DNA from: Pseudomonas parafulva
GTDB lineage: Bacteria > Pseudomonadota > Gammaproteobacteria > Pseudomonadales > Pseudomonadaceae
Length of the DNA: 64,000 bases
Reading direction: 5' to 3'
NCBI RefSeq assembly: GCF_000800255.1
Contig: NZ_CP009747.1
Coordinates: forward strand, 1,674,001-1,738,000
Part shown: positions 1-9,800 of the stretch, piece by piece
Layout: each line of letters opens with the position of its first letter
How positions within the stretch are numbered: position 1 is the stretch's first letter
Notes under the pieces: model-generated
What the model was told of the DNA's origin: nothing
The model's database searches: none
Seen by the model: only the letters and a program-made list of their open reading frames with translations
Made by a program: the position numbers and the translations under genes

Positions 1-2018
1 TCATTCCTTCCATCGCCGTGCCGCTGTCGCTGGTCGGCACCTTCGGTGTGATGTACCTGGCCGGCTTCTCCATCAACAACCTCACGCTGATGGCCCTGAC
101 CATCGCGACAGGATTCGTGGTGGACGATGCCATCGTCATGCTGGAGAACATCTCGCGCCATATCGAGGAAGGCGAAACGCCGCTGCAGGCCGCGCTCAAG
201 GGCGCGCGGCAGATCGGTTTCACCTTGATTTCGCTGACGTTCTCGTTGATCGCGGTGCTGATCCCCTTGCTGTTCATGGCCGACGTGGTCGGCCGGCTGT
301 TCCGTGAGTTCGCCATTACCCTGGCGGTGGCGATCCTGATCTCGCTGGTGGTGTCGCTCACACTGACACCAATGATGTGCGCACGGCTGCTCAAGCGCGA
401 GCCCCGGGAAGAGGAACAGGGCCGTTTCTACCGCGCCAGCGGCGCCTGGATCGACTGGTTGATCAAGCGCTACAGCCATGGCCTGCGCTGGGTGCTGCGG
501 CATCAACCGCTGACGCTGCTGGTCGCGCTGGCCTCGTTGGCGCTCACCGTCGTGCTCTACGTCATCGTGCCCAAGGGCTTCTTCCCGGTGCAGGACACCG
601 GCGTCATCCAGGGCATTTCCGAGGCGCCGCAGTCGATCTCGTTCGCCGCCATGAGCGAACGTCAGCAGGCGCTGAGCCAGGTGATTCTGCAGGATCCGGC
701 GGTGCAGAGCTTGTCGTCCTATATCGGTGTGGACGGCGACAACGCCACCCTCAATAGCGGTCGCCTGCTGATCAACCTCAAGCCCCATGCCGAGCGCGAC
801 GTCACCGCCAGCCAGGTGATCGCCCGGCTGCAGCCGCAACTCGAGCGCCTGGTCGGCATCCGCCTGTTCATGCAGCCGGTGCAGGACCTGAGCATCGAGG
901 ACCGCGTCAGCCGCACCCAGTACCAGTTCAGCCTGTCGTCGCCCGATCCGGACATGCTCGCCGAATGGAGCGGCAAGTTGGTGCACGCGCTGCAGCAGCG
1001 CTCCGAGCTGACCGACGTGGCCAGCGACCTGCAGGACAAGGGGCTGCAGGTGTACCTGGCGATCGACCGCGACATGGCCAGCCGGCTGGGCATCAGCGTG
1101 GCGCAGATCACCAACGCGTTGTACGACGCCTTCGGTCAGCGGCAGATTTCCACCATCTACACTCAGGCCAGCCAGTACCGCGTGGTGCTGCAGGCCCAGG
1201 CGGCCGCCAACATCGGTCCGCAGATGCTCGAATCGATCCACGTCAAGGCCGCCGATGGCGGACAGGTACGCCTGTCGGCGCTGGCCCGGATCGAGCAGCG
1301 CCAAGCGCAGTTGGCAATTTCCCACATCGGCCAATTCCCGGCGGTGATGATGTCCTTCAACCTCGGCCAGGGCGTTTCGCTGGGCGAAGCGGTGCAGGTG
1401 ATCGAACAGGTGCAGCGCGACATCGGCGTGCCGCTGGGGGTGCAGACGCGCTTCCAGGGCGCCGCCGAGGCCTTCCAGGCCTCGCTGTCGAGCACCTTGC
1501 TGCTGATTCTCGCCGCCGTGGTGACCATGTACATCGTGCTCGGCGTGCTCTATGAGAGCTACGTTCATCCCGTGACCATTCTGTCGACGCTGCCTTCGGC
1601 GGCGGTCGGGGCGTTGCTGGCGTTGCTCATCAGCGGCAATGACCTGGGCATGATCGCCATCATCGGCATCATCCTGTTGATCGGCATCGTCAAGAAGAAC
1701 GCGATCATGATGATCGACTTCGCCCTGGAGGCCGAGCGTCACCAAGGCATGAGCCCGCAGGAGGCGATCTACCAGGCCGCGTTGCTGCGCTTCCGGCCGA
1801 TCCTGATGACCACCTTGGCCGCGCTGTTCGGTGCCTTGCCGCTGATGCTGGCCACGGGCTCCGGCGCCGAGCTGCGCCAGCCCCTGGGCCTGGTGATGGT
1901 CGGTGGATTGCTGGTGAGCCAGGTGCTGACCCTGTTCACCACCCCGGTCATCTACCTGTACTTCGACCGCCTTTCGCGCCGCTGGCGGCGCAGCCCCGCG
2001 CTGGAGACTCAGGTATGA
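1..2018 (+). CDS. mdtB: MdtB-like RND multidrug efflux permease subunit (5' end outside window)
   Basis: The frame is open from the first bases of the window, so only the C-terminal ~670 residues of a protein of about 1,040 are present; the first ATG at 18 is internal. It is an inner-membrane proton/drug antiporter of the HAE-1 RND family. The TM4 proton-relay pair is visible in [11 protein letters not shown], followed by the second periplasmic pore region and a C-terminal block of membrane helices ([20 protein letters not shown]). It is followed by a second, similar RND subunit and an outer-membrane channel, the MdtBC-OMF arrangement in which B and C form a heterotrimer. The stop codon TGA at 2016-2018 overlaps an ATG (ATGA). 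An MdtA adaptor is expected upstream, outside the window. Confidence 0.93.
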   Translation, partial: IPSIAVPLSLVGTFGVMYLAGFSINNLTLMALTIATGFVVDDAIVMLENISRHIEEGETPLQAALKGARQIGFTLISLTFSLIAVLIPLLFMADVVGRLFREFAITLAVAILISLVVSLTLTPMMCARLLKREPREEEQGRFYRASGAWIDWLIKRYSHGLRWVLRHQPLTLLVALASLALTVVLYVIVPKGFFPVQDTGVIQGISEAPQSISFAAMSERQQALSQVILQDPAVQSLSSYIGVDGDNATLNSGRLLINLKPHAERDVTASQVIARLQPQLERLVGIRLFMQPVQDLSIEDRVSRTQYQFSLSSPDPDMLAEWSGKLVHALQQRSELTDVASDLQDKGLQVYLAIDRDMASRLGISVAQITNALYDAFGQRQISTIYTQASQYRVVLQAQAAANIGPQMLESIHVKAADGGQVRLSALARIEQRQAQLAISHIGQFPAVMMSFNLGQGVSLGEAVQVIEQVQRDIGVPLGVQTRFQGAAEAFQASLSSTLLLILAAVVTMYIVLGVLYESYVHPVTILSTLPSAAVGALLALLISGNDLGMIAIIGIILLIGIVKKNAIMMIDFALEAERHQGMSPQEAIYQAALLRFRPILMTTLAALFGALPLMLATGSGAELRQPLGLVMVGGLLVSQVLTLFTTPVIYLYFDRLSRRWRRSPALETQV

Positions 2019-2149
2019 GTGGCAAGCGCGAAGCGGCGAGCTGCGAGCTGATTGCGAAGCGCTCGGGCACGACACGCGCAGACGCCGCGGCTTGCCGCTT
2101 GCCACTTGAGGCTTGCAGCACGCCACGACCGGCAGGGAGCGCTCGATGA
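2015..2149 (+). other. Palindromic GC-rich element between mdtB and mdtC, open as a 44-codon coupled frame
   Basis: The ~127 bases between mdtB and mdtC hold inverted copies of AGTGGCAAGCG (2018-2028) and CGCTTGCCACT (about 2097-2107). Around these are short GCTTGCC/GCTTGCA-like units, in the style of the small palindromic elements scattered in Pseudomonas chromosomes. The whole segment is open in one frame: ATG at 2015 overlaps the mdtB stop (ATGA), and TGA at 2147-2149 overlaps the mdtC start (ATGA). The 44-codon product has no recognisable domain and is rich in Ala, Arg and Cys. It may be only a repeat that preserves translational coupling between the two pump genes. Expression of a peptide is not shown. 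Confidence 0.4.
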
Positions 2150-5100
2150 ACCTGTCCGGCCCGTTCATTCGCCGGCCCGTGGCGACCATGCTGCTGAGCC
2201 TGGCGATCATGCTGCTTGGCGGCGTGAGTTTCGGTCTGCTGCCGGTTTCGCCGCTGCCGCAGATGGACTTTCCGGTCATCGTAGTGCAGGCCAGCCTGCC
2301 GGGGGCCAGCCCGGAGGTCATGGCCTCGACTGTGGCCACGCCGCTGGAACGCAAGCTGGGCAGCATTGCCGGGGTCAACGTGCTGACCAGCAATTCCAGC
2401 CAAGGCTCCACGCGAGTGATCATCGGTTTCGAGCTGGGCCGCGACATCGACGGTGCCGCGCGCGAGGTCCAGGCTGCGATCAACGCCACGCGCAACCTGT
2501 TGCCCAGCGGCATGCGCAGCATGCCGACCTACAAGAAGGTCAATCCGTCGCAGGCGCCGATCATGGTGCTGTCGCTGACCTCCGACGTCCTGTCCAAAGG
2601 CCAGCTGTACGACCTGGCGGACACCATCCTGTCCCAGAGCCTGTCACAGGTCACCGGGGTGGGCGAGGTGCAGATCGGCGGCAGCTCGTTGCCAGCGGTG
2701 CGCATCGAGCTGGAACCGCAACTGCTCAACCAGTACGGGCTGTCCCTGGACGAAGTACGCACCGCGGTGGCCAATGCCAACCAGCGCCGCCCCATGGGTT
2801 TCGTCGAGGATGACCAGCGCAACTGGCAAGTGCGTGCCAACGACCAACTGGAAAAGGCCGATGACTACAAACCTCTGGTCATCCGCCAGCAGAACGGCGC
2901 GATCCTGCGCCTGGGGGATGTGGCCAAGGTCCGCGATGGTGTCGAGAACCGCTACAACAGTGGTTTCTTCAACAACGATGCGGCGGTGCTGCTGGTCATC
3001 AACCGCCAGGCCAACGCCAACATCATCGAGACTGTGCAGCAGATCAAGGACCAGCTCCCGGCCTTGCAGTCGCTGCTGCCGGCCAGCGTCAAGCTCAACG
3101 TGGCCATGGACCGCTCGCCGGTGATCAAGGCGACGCTCAAGGAAGCCGAACACACCCTGCTGATCGCCGTGGTGCTGGTGATCCTGGTGGTCTACCTGTT
3201 CCTGGGCAACCTGCGCGCCTCGTTGATTCCCAGCCTGGCGGTGCCGGTGTCGTTGGTGGGTACGTTCGCGGTCATGTACCTGTGTGGCTTCTCGCTCAAC
3301 AACCTGTCGCTGATGGCGCTGATCCTCGCCACCGGACTGGTGGTGGACGACGCCATCGTGGTGTTGGAGAACATCTCACGGCATATCGAGAACGGCGAGA
3401 AGCCCATGCGTGCGGCCTTTCTCGGCGCCAAGGAGGTCGGTTTCACGCTGCTGTCGATGAACGTCTCGCTGGTGGCAGTGTTCGTTTCCATCCTGTTCAT
3501 GGGTGGCATCGTGCGCGGGTTGTTCCAGGAGTTCTCGATCACCTTGGCGGCCGCGATCCTCGTTTCGCTGCTGGTGTCGCTGACCCTCACGCCCATGCTG
3601 TGCTCGCGCTGGCTCAAGCCCCACACCGCGCGCCAGCAGACACGCCTGCAGCGCTGGAGCGACCGTCAGCACCAGCGCATGGTCGCCGGCTACGACCGCA
3701 GCCTGGGCTGGGCCTTGCGCCATCGGCGCCTCACGTTGCTCAGCCTGCTGGCGACCATCGTGCTCAACGTGGCCCTCTACGTGATCGTGCCCAAGACCCT
3801 GATGCCGCAGCAGGACACCGGTCAGTTGCAGGGCTTCGTGCGCGGCGACGATGGCCTCTCGTTCAGCGTCATGCAGCCGAAAATGGAAACCTATCGACGC
3901 GCGCTGCTGGCCGACCCGGCCGTGCAGAGCGTGGCCGGCTTCATCGGCGGCAATAGCGGCACCAACAACGCCTTCGTGCTGGTGCGCCTCAATCCCATCG
4001 GCGAGCGCAAGGAAAACGCCCAGAAAGTCATCGATCGGCTGCGCAAGGAGCTGCCGAAAGTGCCGGGCGGGCGGCTGTACCTGATGGCCGACCAAGACCT
4101 GCAACTGGGCGGCGGCGGACGTGACCAGAGCTCCTCGCAGTACCTGTACACCCTGCAGAGTGGCGATCTGGCAGCCCTGCGTGAGTGGTTCCCGAAAGTA
4201 GCGGCGGCGTTTCGCAAGCTGCCGCAGCTCACCGCCATCGATGCGCGTGACGGTGCCGGCACCCAGCAGGTGACGCTGGTGGTCGACCGCGATCAGGCCA
4301 AGCGCCTGGGCATCGACATGGACATGATCACCGCGGTGCTGAACAACGCTTACAGCCAGCGGCAGATCTCGACCATCTACGACAGCCTCAACCAGTACCA
4401 GGTGGTGATGGAGATCAACCCGCGCTATGCCTGGGACCCGAGCACACTGGAACAGGTGCAGGTGATCACCGCCGATGGCGCGCGGGTGCCGCTGTCGACC
4501 ATCGCCCACTACGAAAACAGCCTGGCCAACGATCGGGTCAGCCATGAAGACCAGTTCGCCTCAGAGGACATCTCCTTCGATGTCGCCGAAGGCTATAGCG
4601 TCGATCAGGCGCTGGCGGCGGTGGAGCGTGAGGTGGCCAAGCTGGGGCTGCCCGAATCGGTGATCGCCAAGCTCGGCGGCGACGCCGATGCTTTCGCCAA
4701 GACCGCCCAGGGCCAGCCATTCATGATCCTCGGCGCCTTGGTGCTGGTGTATCTGGTGCTGGGCATCCTCTACGAGAGCTACATCCATCCGCTGACCATT
4801 CTCTCGACCCTGCCGTCGGCTGGGGTGGGCGCCTTGCTTACGTTGTACCTCACCGGCGGGGAGTTCAGCCTGATTTCGTTGCTCGGCTTGTTCCTGCTGA
4901 TCGGGGTGGTGAAGAAGAACGCCATTCTGATGATCGACCTGGCGCTGCAACTGGAGCGCCACGAAGGCCTGACGCCTGAAGAGTCCATCCGCCGCGCCTG
5001 CCTGCTACGGCTGCGACCGATTCTGATGACCACGCTCGCCGCCATGCTGGGCGCGTTGCCGCTGCTGCTCAGCCAGGCCGAAGGCGCGGAGATGCGCCAG

Positions 5101-5256
5101 CCGCTGGGTCTGACCATCATCGGCGGCCTGGTGTTCAGCCAGGTGCTCACTCTCTACACCACTCCCGTCGTCTACCTGTACCTGGACCGCGCGCGCCATC
5201 GTTTCAACCGCTGGCGCGGCGTGCGTACCGACGCCGCCCTGGATACTCCGCTATGA
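2146..5256 (+). CDS. mdtC: MdtC-like RND multidrug efflux permease subunit
   Basis: A 1,036-residue inner-membrane RND permease, the second half of the MdtBC heterotrimer. The start at 2146 (MNLSGPFIRRP) is chosen because RND permeases begin immediately before the FIRRPVAT helix and an AGGGAG ribosome site lies just upstream; an in-frame ATG at 2113 is too early. Landmarks are the LPQMDFPVI entry to the first porter domain, the proton-relay pair in GLVVDDAIVVLEN, and KKNAILMIDLA and LRLRPILMT in the C-terminal helices. The stop codon overlaps the start of the outer-membrane gene (ATGA at 5253), which indicates translational coupling. The substrates cannot be read from the sequence; enterobacterial MdtABC exports bile salts and novobiocin and responds to envelope stress. 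Confidence 0.93.
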   Translation: MNLSGPFIRRPVATMLLSLAIMLLGGVSFGLLPVSPLPQMDFPVIVVQASLPGASPEVMASTVATPLERKLGSIAGVNVLTSNSSQGSTRVIIGFELGRDIDGAAREVQAAINATRNLLPSGMRSMPTYKKVNPSQAPIMVLSLTSDVLSKGQLYDLADTILSQSLSQVTGVGEVQIGGSSLPAVRIELEPQLLNQYGLSLDEVRTAVANANQRRPMGFVEDDQRNWQVRANDQLEKADDYKPLVIRQQNGAILRLGDVAKVRDGVENRYNSGFFNNDAAVLLVINRQANANIIETVQQIKDQLPALQSLLPASVKLNVAMDRSPVIKATLKEAEHTLLIAVVLVILVVYLFLGNLRASLIPSLAVPVSLVGTFAVMYLCGFSLNNLSLMALILATGLVVDDAIVVLENISRHIENGEKPMRAAFLGAKEVGFTLLSMNVSLVAVFVSILFMGGIVRGLFQEFSITLAAAILVSLLVSLTLTPMLCSRWLKPHTARQQTRLQRWSDRQHQRMVAGYDRSLGWALRHRRLTLLSLLATIVLNVALYVIVPKTLMPQQDTGQLQGFVRGDDGLSFSVMQPKMETYRRALLADPAVQSVAGFIGGNSGTNNAFVLVRLNPIGERKENAQKVIDRLRKELPKVPGGRLYLMADQDLQLGGGGRDQSSSQYLYTLQSGDLAALREWFPKVAAAFRKLPQLTAIDARDGAGTQQVTLVVDRDQAKRLGIDMDMITAVLNNAYSQRQISTIYDSLNQYQVVMEINPRYAWDPSTLEQVQVITADGARVPLSTIAHYENSLANDRVSHEDQFASEDISFDVAEGYSVDQALAAVEREVAKLGLPESVIAKLGGDADAFAKTAQGQPFMILGALVLVYLVLGILYESYIHPLTILSTLPSAGVGALLTLYLTGGEFSLISLLGLFLLIGVVKKNAILMIDLALQLERHEGLTPEESIRRACLLRLRPILMTTLAAMLGALPLLLSQAEGAEMRQPLGLTIIGGLVFSQVLTLYTTPVVYLYLDRARHRFNRWRGVRTDAALDTPL

Positions 5257-6743
5257 ATTTTGCCCAGACCCCGCTGCACCGTGCCCTGCAACTGCTGACC
5301 CGTGGCCGCGGCTCACGCCTGCTAGGTGCCGGGCTGTGCGTGGCGCTGCTCAGTGCCTGCACGCTCAGCCCCGACTATCACCGTCCCGAGGTCAGCACGC
5401 CGGTGCAGTTCAAGCAGGCCGAGGGCTGGACCCAGGCCAAGCCCTCGGATGCCATTGCCCGTGGCGCCTGGTGGGAAATCTACGGCGACCGCCAGCTCGA
5501 TACCTTGGTCGAGACCCTCAACAGCAGCAATCAGACCGTGGCCCAGTACGAAGCGCAGTACCGTCAGGCCCAGGCCCTGGTACGTAGCAGCCGTGCGTCG
5601 CTGTTTCCATCGCTGAACCTCACCACCAGCAAGAACCGTTCGGCCCAAGGGGCGGGGAGTTCGAGCTCGAGTCTGTCGAACAACAGCAGTGGCATTCGCA
5701 ACACCTACAACGCGCAATTGGGGGTGAGCTGGGAGATCGACCTGTGGGGCAAGCTGCGCGAAACCCTCAATGCCAATGAGTCCAGCGCCCAGGCGAGTCT
5801 TGCCGACATGGCGGCGATTCGGCTGAGCCAGCAGTCCGAGCTGGTGCAGAACTATTTGCAGTTGCGGGTGATCGATGAGCAGAAGCGGCTGCTTCAGGCC
5901 ACGGTGGCCGCGTACGAACGCTCGCTGCGGATGAACCAGAACCAGTACCGCGCCGGCGTCGCCGGGCCCGATGCCGTGGCCCAGGCGCGCACCCAGCTCA
6001 AGAGCACCCAGGCCGACCTGATCGACCTGGCCTGGCAACGTGCCCAGTACGAAAACGCCATCGCCGTGCTCATGGGCAAGGCGCCGGCCGAATTTTCCTT
6101 GGCCGAAACCCGCGACATCCCTGCATTGCCGCAGATTCCGTTGAGCCTGCCGTCGCAGTTGCTCGAGCGTCGTCCGGACATCGCGTCTGCCGAGCGCAAG
6201 GTCATGGCCGCCAACTCGAACATCGGCGTGTCGCGCGCTGCGTATTTCCCCGATCTATCGCTGAGCATGAATGGCGGCTATTCCAGCAGCAGCTTCAGCA
6301 ACTGGATCGAATTGCCCAATCGCTACTGGTCGGTCGGCCCGCAACTGGCGCTGACTCTGTTCGATGCCGGTAAACGCAGCGCCGAGGTCGATCGCACCGT
6401 GGCGGTGTATGACCAGACCGTCGCGCAGTATCGCCAGACGGTGCTCGATGGCTTCAAAGAGGTGGAAAACTACCTGGTGCAGTTGAAGGTCTATGCCGAT
6501 GAGGCTGTGGTACGTCAGGAAGCCCTGGATTCGGCGCGCGAGTCGTTGCGTTTGACCGAGAACCAGTATCGCGCTGGGCTAATCGGTTATCTGGACGTGG
6601 TCAACGTGCAGACGACCGCCCTGAGCAATGAGCGCAGCGCCTTGAACCTGCTGCAGGGGAGGCTGGTGGCCAGTGTGCAGTTGATCGCAGCACTGGGCGG
6701 TGGCTGGGACGCCGAGCAGGCCTTATCGCCAGTCGAGGACTGA
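5253..6743 (+). CDS. NodT/OprM-family outer-membrane efflux lipoprotein
   Basis: A 496-residue outer-membrane channel that completes the tripartite pump with MdtB and MdtC. A long basic N-terminal segment and hydrophobic stretch end in a lipobox, LLSAC, with Cys36 as the acylation site, followed by TLSPDYHRP, typical of OprM/NodT proteins. Two outer-membrane-efflux repeats follow (about residues 70-270 and 295-485), including LLERRPDIASAE and the paired QYRAG motifs of the helical barrel. The start overlaps the mdtC stop (ATGA). It closes the operon: the next gene begins 91 bases later with its own ribosome site. Function is assigned from family and context; OprM-class channels can also serve other pumps. 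Confidence 0.92.
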   Translation: MNFAQTPLHRALQLLTRGRGSRLLGAGLCVALLSACTLSPDYHRPEVSTPVQFKQAEGWTQAKPSDAIARGAWWEIYGDRQLDTLVETLNSSNQTVAQYEAQYRQAQALVRSSRASLFPSLNLTTSKNRSAQGAGSSSSSLSNNSSGIRNTYNAQLGVSWEIDLWGKLRETLNANESSAQASLADMAAIRLSQQSELVQNYLQLRVIDEQKRLLQATVAAYERSLRMNQNQYRAGVAGPDAVAQARTQLKSTQADLIDLAWQRAQYENAIAVLMGKAPAEFSLAETRDIPALPQIPLSLPSQLLERRPDIASAERKVMAANSNIGVSRAAYFPDLSLSMNGGYSSSSFSNWIELPNRYWSVGPQLALTLFDAGKRSAEVDRTVAVYDQTVAQYRQTVLDGFKEVENYLVQLKVYADEAVVRQEALDSARESLRLTENQYRAGLIGYLDVVNVQTTALSNERSALNLLQGRLVASVQLIAALGGGWDAEQALSPVED

Positions 6744-6834
6744 GCGAGTCGACGCGTTCTACGTGGCAACTATCTAGCGCATGAGCGCACCGCCTGCTCC
6801 TTAGCCTCAGGGCTTTCTCCAGGAGCATGCCATC

Positions 6835-9800
6835 GTGACTCACGCTATCCCTCCCTCGGCAGCGCATCAGGACTGGATCATCGGTCGGCGCTTGCCCAAC
6901 TGGCTGGCGACCGCCAGCCTTGAACAGGTCCAGGCACTTCAGGATGCGTTGAGCTTGAGCCTGTATTTTCATGAACGGGCCAGAGCGTTATTGGCTGGAC
7001 TTCAAGCCCCGGATGCTTACGCTGCGCCCTTGCTGAGCGCAGCGCTCGAACAGCAGATGGGCAGGGCTGTCGAGCTGGATGCCTTGCGGTTCAGAGTCGG
7101 CACCCGCGAACCTGTACTGACCTCGCAACCCATCGGTTACCCAGTGACCAAGGCGGAATATCGCGAGATACCACTCTTGGAGGCAGCTCTGCGCAACTTC
7201 AGCGCCGAGCAGGCTGAGGAGGGTGGACAACTGGAAGGCAATCGGCTGCTCCAGCCCGATGACGAAAAGGCTGTACTGCCCACTGCCGCGCAGTTCGCCC
7301 AACTGTGCCGCGAGGTGGATGTGGGTGGGCAGTATCAGGCGCATGTGGACCAAGTGCTGCAATCTGACGCGCACGCCGATGCGCCAGCAGGCTCGGCGCA
7401 GCGTCGAACCTTGTCCCTCCTGGCCCGCGCACACCGCTACGGGATGCTCGCCGATGCTCATGTGGCGCGCCTGAGAGGCCACCTGAGCGAGCAGGAGTTA
7501 CAACTGGTGGTGCAGGTGTGCAGCTTGACCGTCAAGCCAACCTTCCAAGGTTGTCCGGTTCAGACCAAAGGCCTGCAGTTGCTAGGCACTGCACTAGAAC
7601 GCATCGTGGTATTGGATGTACGCGATGAGAGCCTCAGCCCTCTCTATACCTCAAGCCAACGTGTGCTGGTGCATATTCCAGGCGATCCGCACACGCCCTG
7701 GAGTGCGTTTCCCAACTTGCGCTACTTCGCCAACGACTTGGGCAAGCGCCTGCGCACTGCCGACTATCAAGCATTTTTCAGTCGCTTCGTTCGCAGGCGG
7801 CAGGCCAATGCCTTCTTCAATCAATTGGTCAGTGGCTACGCGGGCGTATCGGATCTGGCCAACATTGCGCTCGAAGAGCACATGCGGCCGCTGCCTGAGC
7901 CGTTGTTCGACCAGTTGGCGCAGGCACGCATCGCACAGATCAAGGACGATGCTGCGATGATCGCGGTGCCGGTCAAGGCCGTCGATGAGCAGGTGCAGCG
8001 CGAGCACGATCAGCGCTTGGCCAGCGAAGGCTGGGCCTTGCTGAATCTGGCGGGTTTCTTCGTGCCGGTGATCGGCCTGGGGTTGCTGGCGGTGACGGCC
8101 TGGGAGCTGCTGGGCGAGGTCTACCACGGCGTCGAGGCCTGGCGCGAAGGCGATACCAGTGAGGCGTTGGACCACCTGCTCAATGTGGCGGGCGATGTCG
8201 CTGCATTCGCGGTCACGGCCGCCGGAGTGGGGGTGGTGCGCGGTGCCTGGAGTCGATCACGCTGGGTCGATGAGTTGCTGCCGGCCACTCTGGAGGATGG
8301 CAGTACACGCCTGTGGCACGAAGACCTTTCGCCCTGGCGCGACGCACCGCCGGCCGAAGCGCGCTGTGACGAACAGGGCCTCTGGCGCCACGGCGACCGT
8401 ACCTGGGTCCAGATCGATGAACATCACTATCCGGTGCGACAGCGCGCCGATCTGCGCTGGCAGCTTTTGCCGCACAACGGTCACGGCCCGCTGCTCGAAC
8501 ACAACGGTGCCGGTGCCTGGCGTTTGTGGTGGGAGCAGCCGCTGGCCTGGGACGACCCGTATCGGCTGTGTCGCCGCCTGGGCGGGGCCTGGGCGCGACT
8601 GGATGACCAGCAGCTGGACGAAATCATGCAGATTCACGGCCTGGATGCCGCGCAATTGCGCGCGCTGCATGCCGATGGACGCAAGCCTCCTGCAGTCTGG
8701 CAGGACAGCGTCGAGCGCTATAATCTGGACCGCCGCATTCGGGGCACCGTCAGCCAGTTGCGCAGCGGCCAGCCGGCGAGCGACGGTCTGGTGCTCGCCC
8801 ATGCACGGCGCTTGCCGGGTGCCGCCGACGTCAGCGATCAAGCCCTGGCCGAGCGGATCTGGGCACAGCGTCGAGAACTGTTCGAGCAGTTGTATGAGGC
8901 CACGCAGCCCAGTGACGCGCCCGCGGCGCAGATCGTGCGACGGCAGTTCACCTCGCTGCATTCACGGGGCGCAGCCCAGGTGCTGAACGATGCCCGTGCT
9001 GCGGATCGCGAACGTTTGTTGCAAGGCGCACGCGTGCCGCTGGCCCTGGCGGAGGCGGCGCGTGAAATGGTGCGGCAGATCCGTGTCGCCCGGGTGCTGG
9101 AGGCGTTGTACCTGGACGCCAGTCAGGACGCGGATCTGGCGCGGGTGGTGTTGCACCTCCTGGGCCGATCGCCTGGGCCTGCCGCCGCTAGCGGATGGCG
9201 TCTGTACGAGCATTCATTGTCGGGGCCCACGCTGCTGTCGATCGAGGCCGGGGAGGGCGCGGCCAGCTTCGACCTGGTTCATCTCAATGGCAGGTTCCAG
9301 TTGGCGCAGGGGGGGCATGCACTCGGCGAGCGGGGCGAGTTGTTCGAAGTCATCGCGCACACGTTGGATGAATCGCGCTGTACGGCGATGGGACTGAGCG
9401 ACCCACTGCCGCACAACCTGCGCGTGCACATGGCCCGACTGGCTGCCCGTCAGCCTGGCGAAATCCAGCAGGCCCTGGGGCTGCGCTCGCCGGTTGGCGG
9501 CTTCCGGCCGCCCCAGCGTCTGGCTGACGGACGCTTGGGCTATCCGCTCAGTGGGCGCGGCGCGAGACGCCAGGCCCGCGCATTGTATGCACGGGTTCGG
9601 GCGCTGTACCCCAATTTCAGCGACAGCGAAGTGGAGAACTGGCTGATTTCCGTACGCGCACAAGGTCTTGACCATAACCTCGAGCTGCAGCGCTTGGGCG
9701 CAGAGCTCGACACGCTGCGCGAACATCTCGCTGCCTGGACCCAGCAAGCGCCGGGGCTGATGGCCCGTGCCGAGCGCTCTGCCATGAGGGATGCGCTGAT

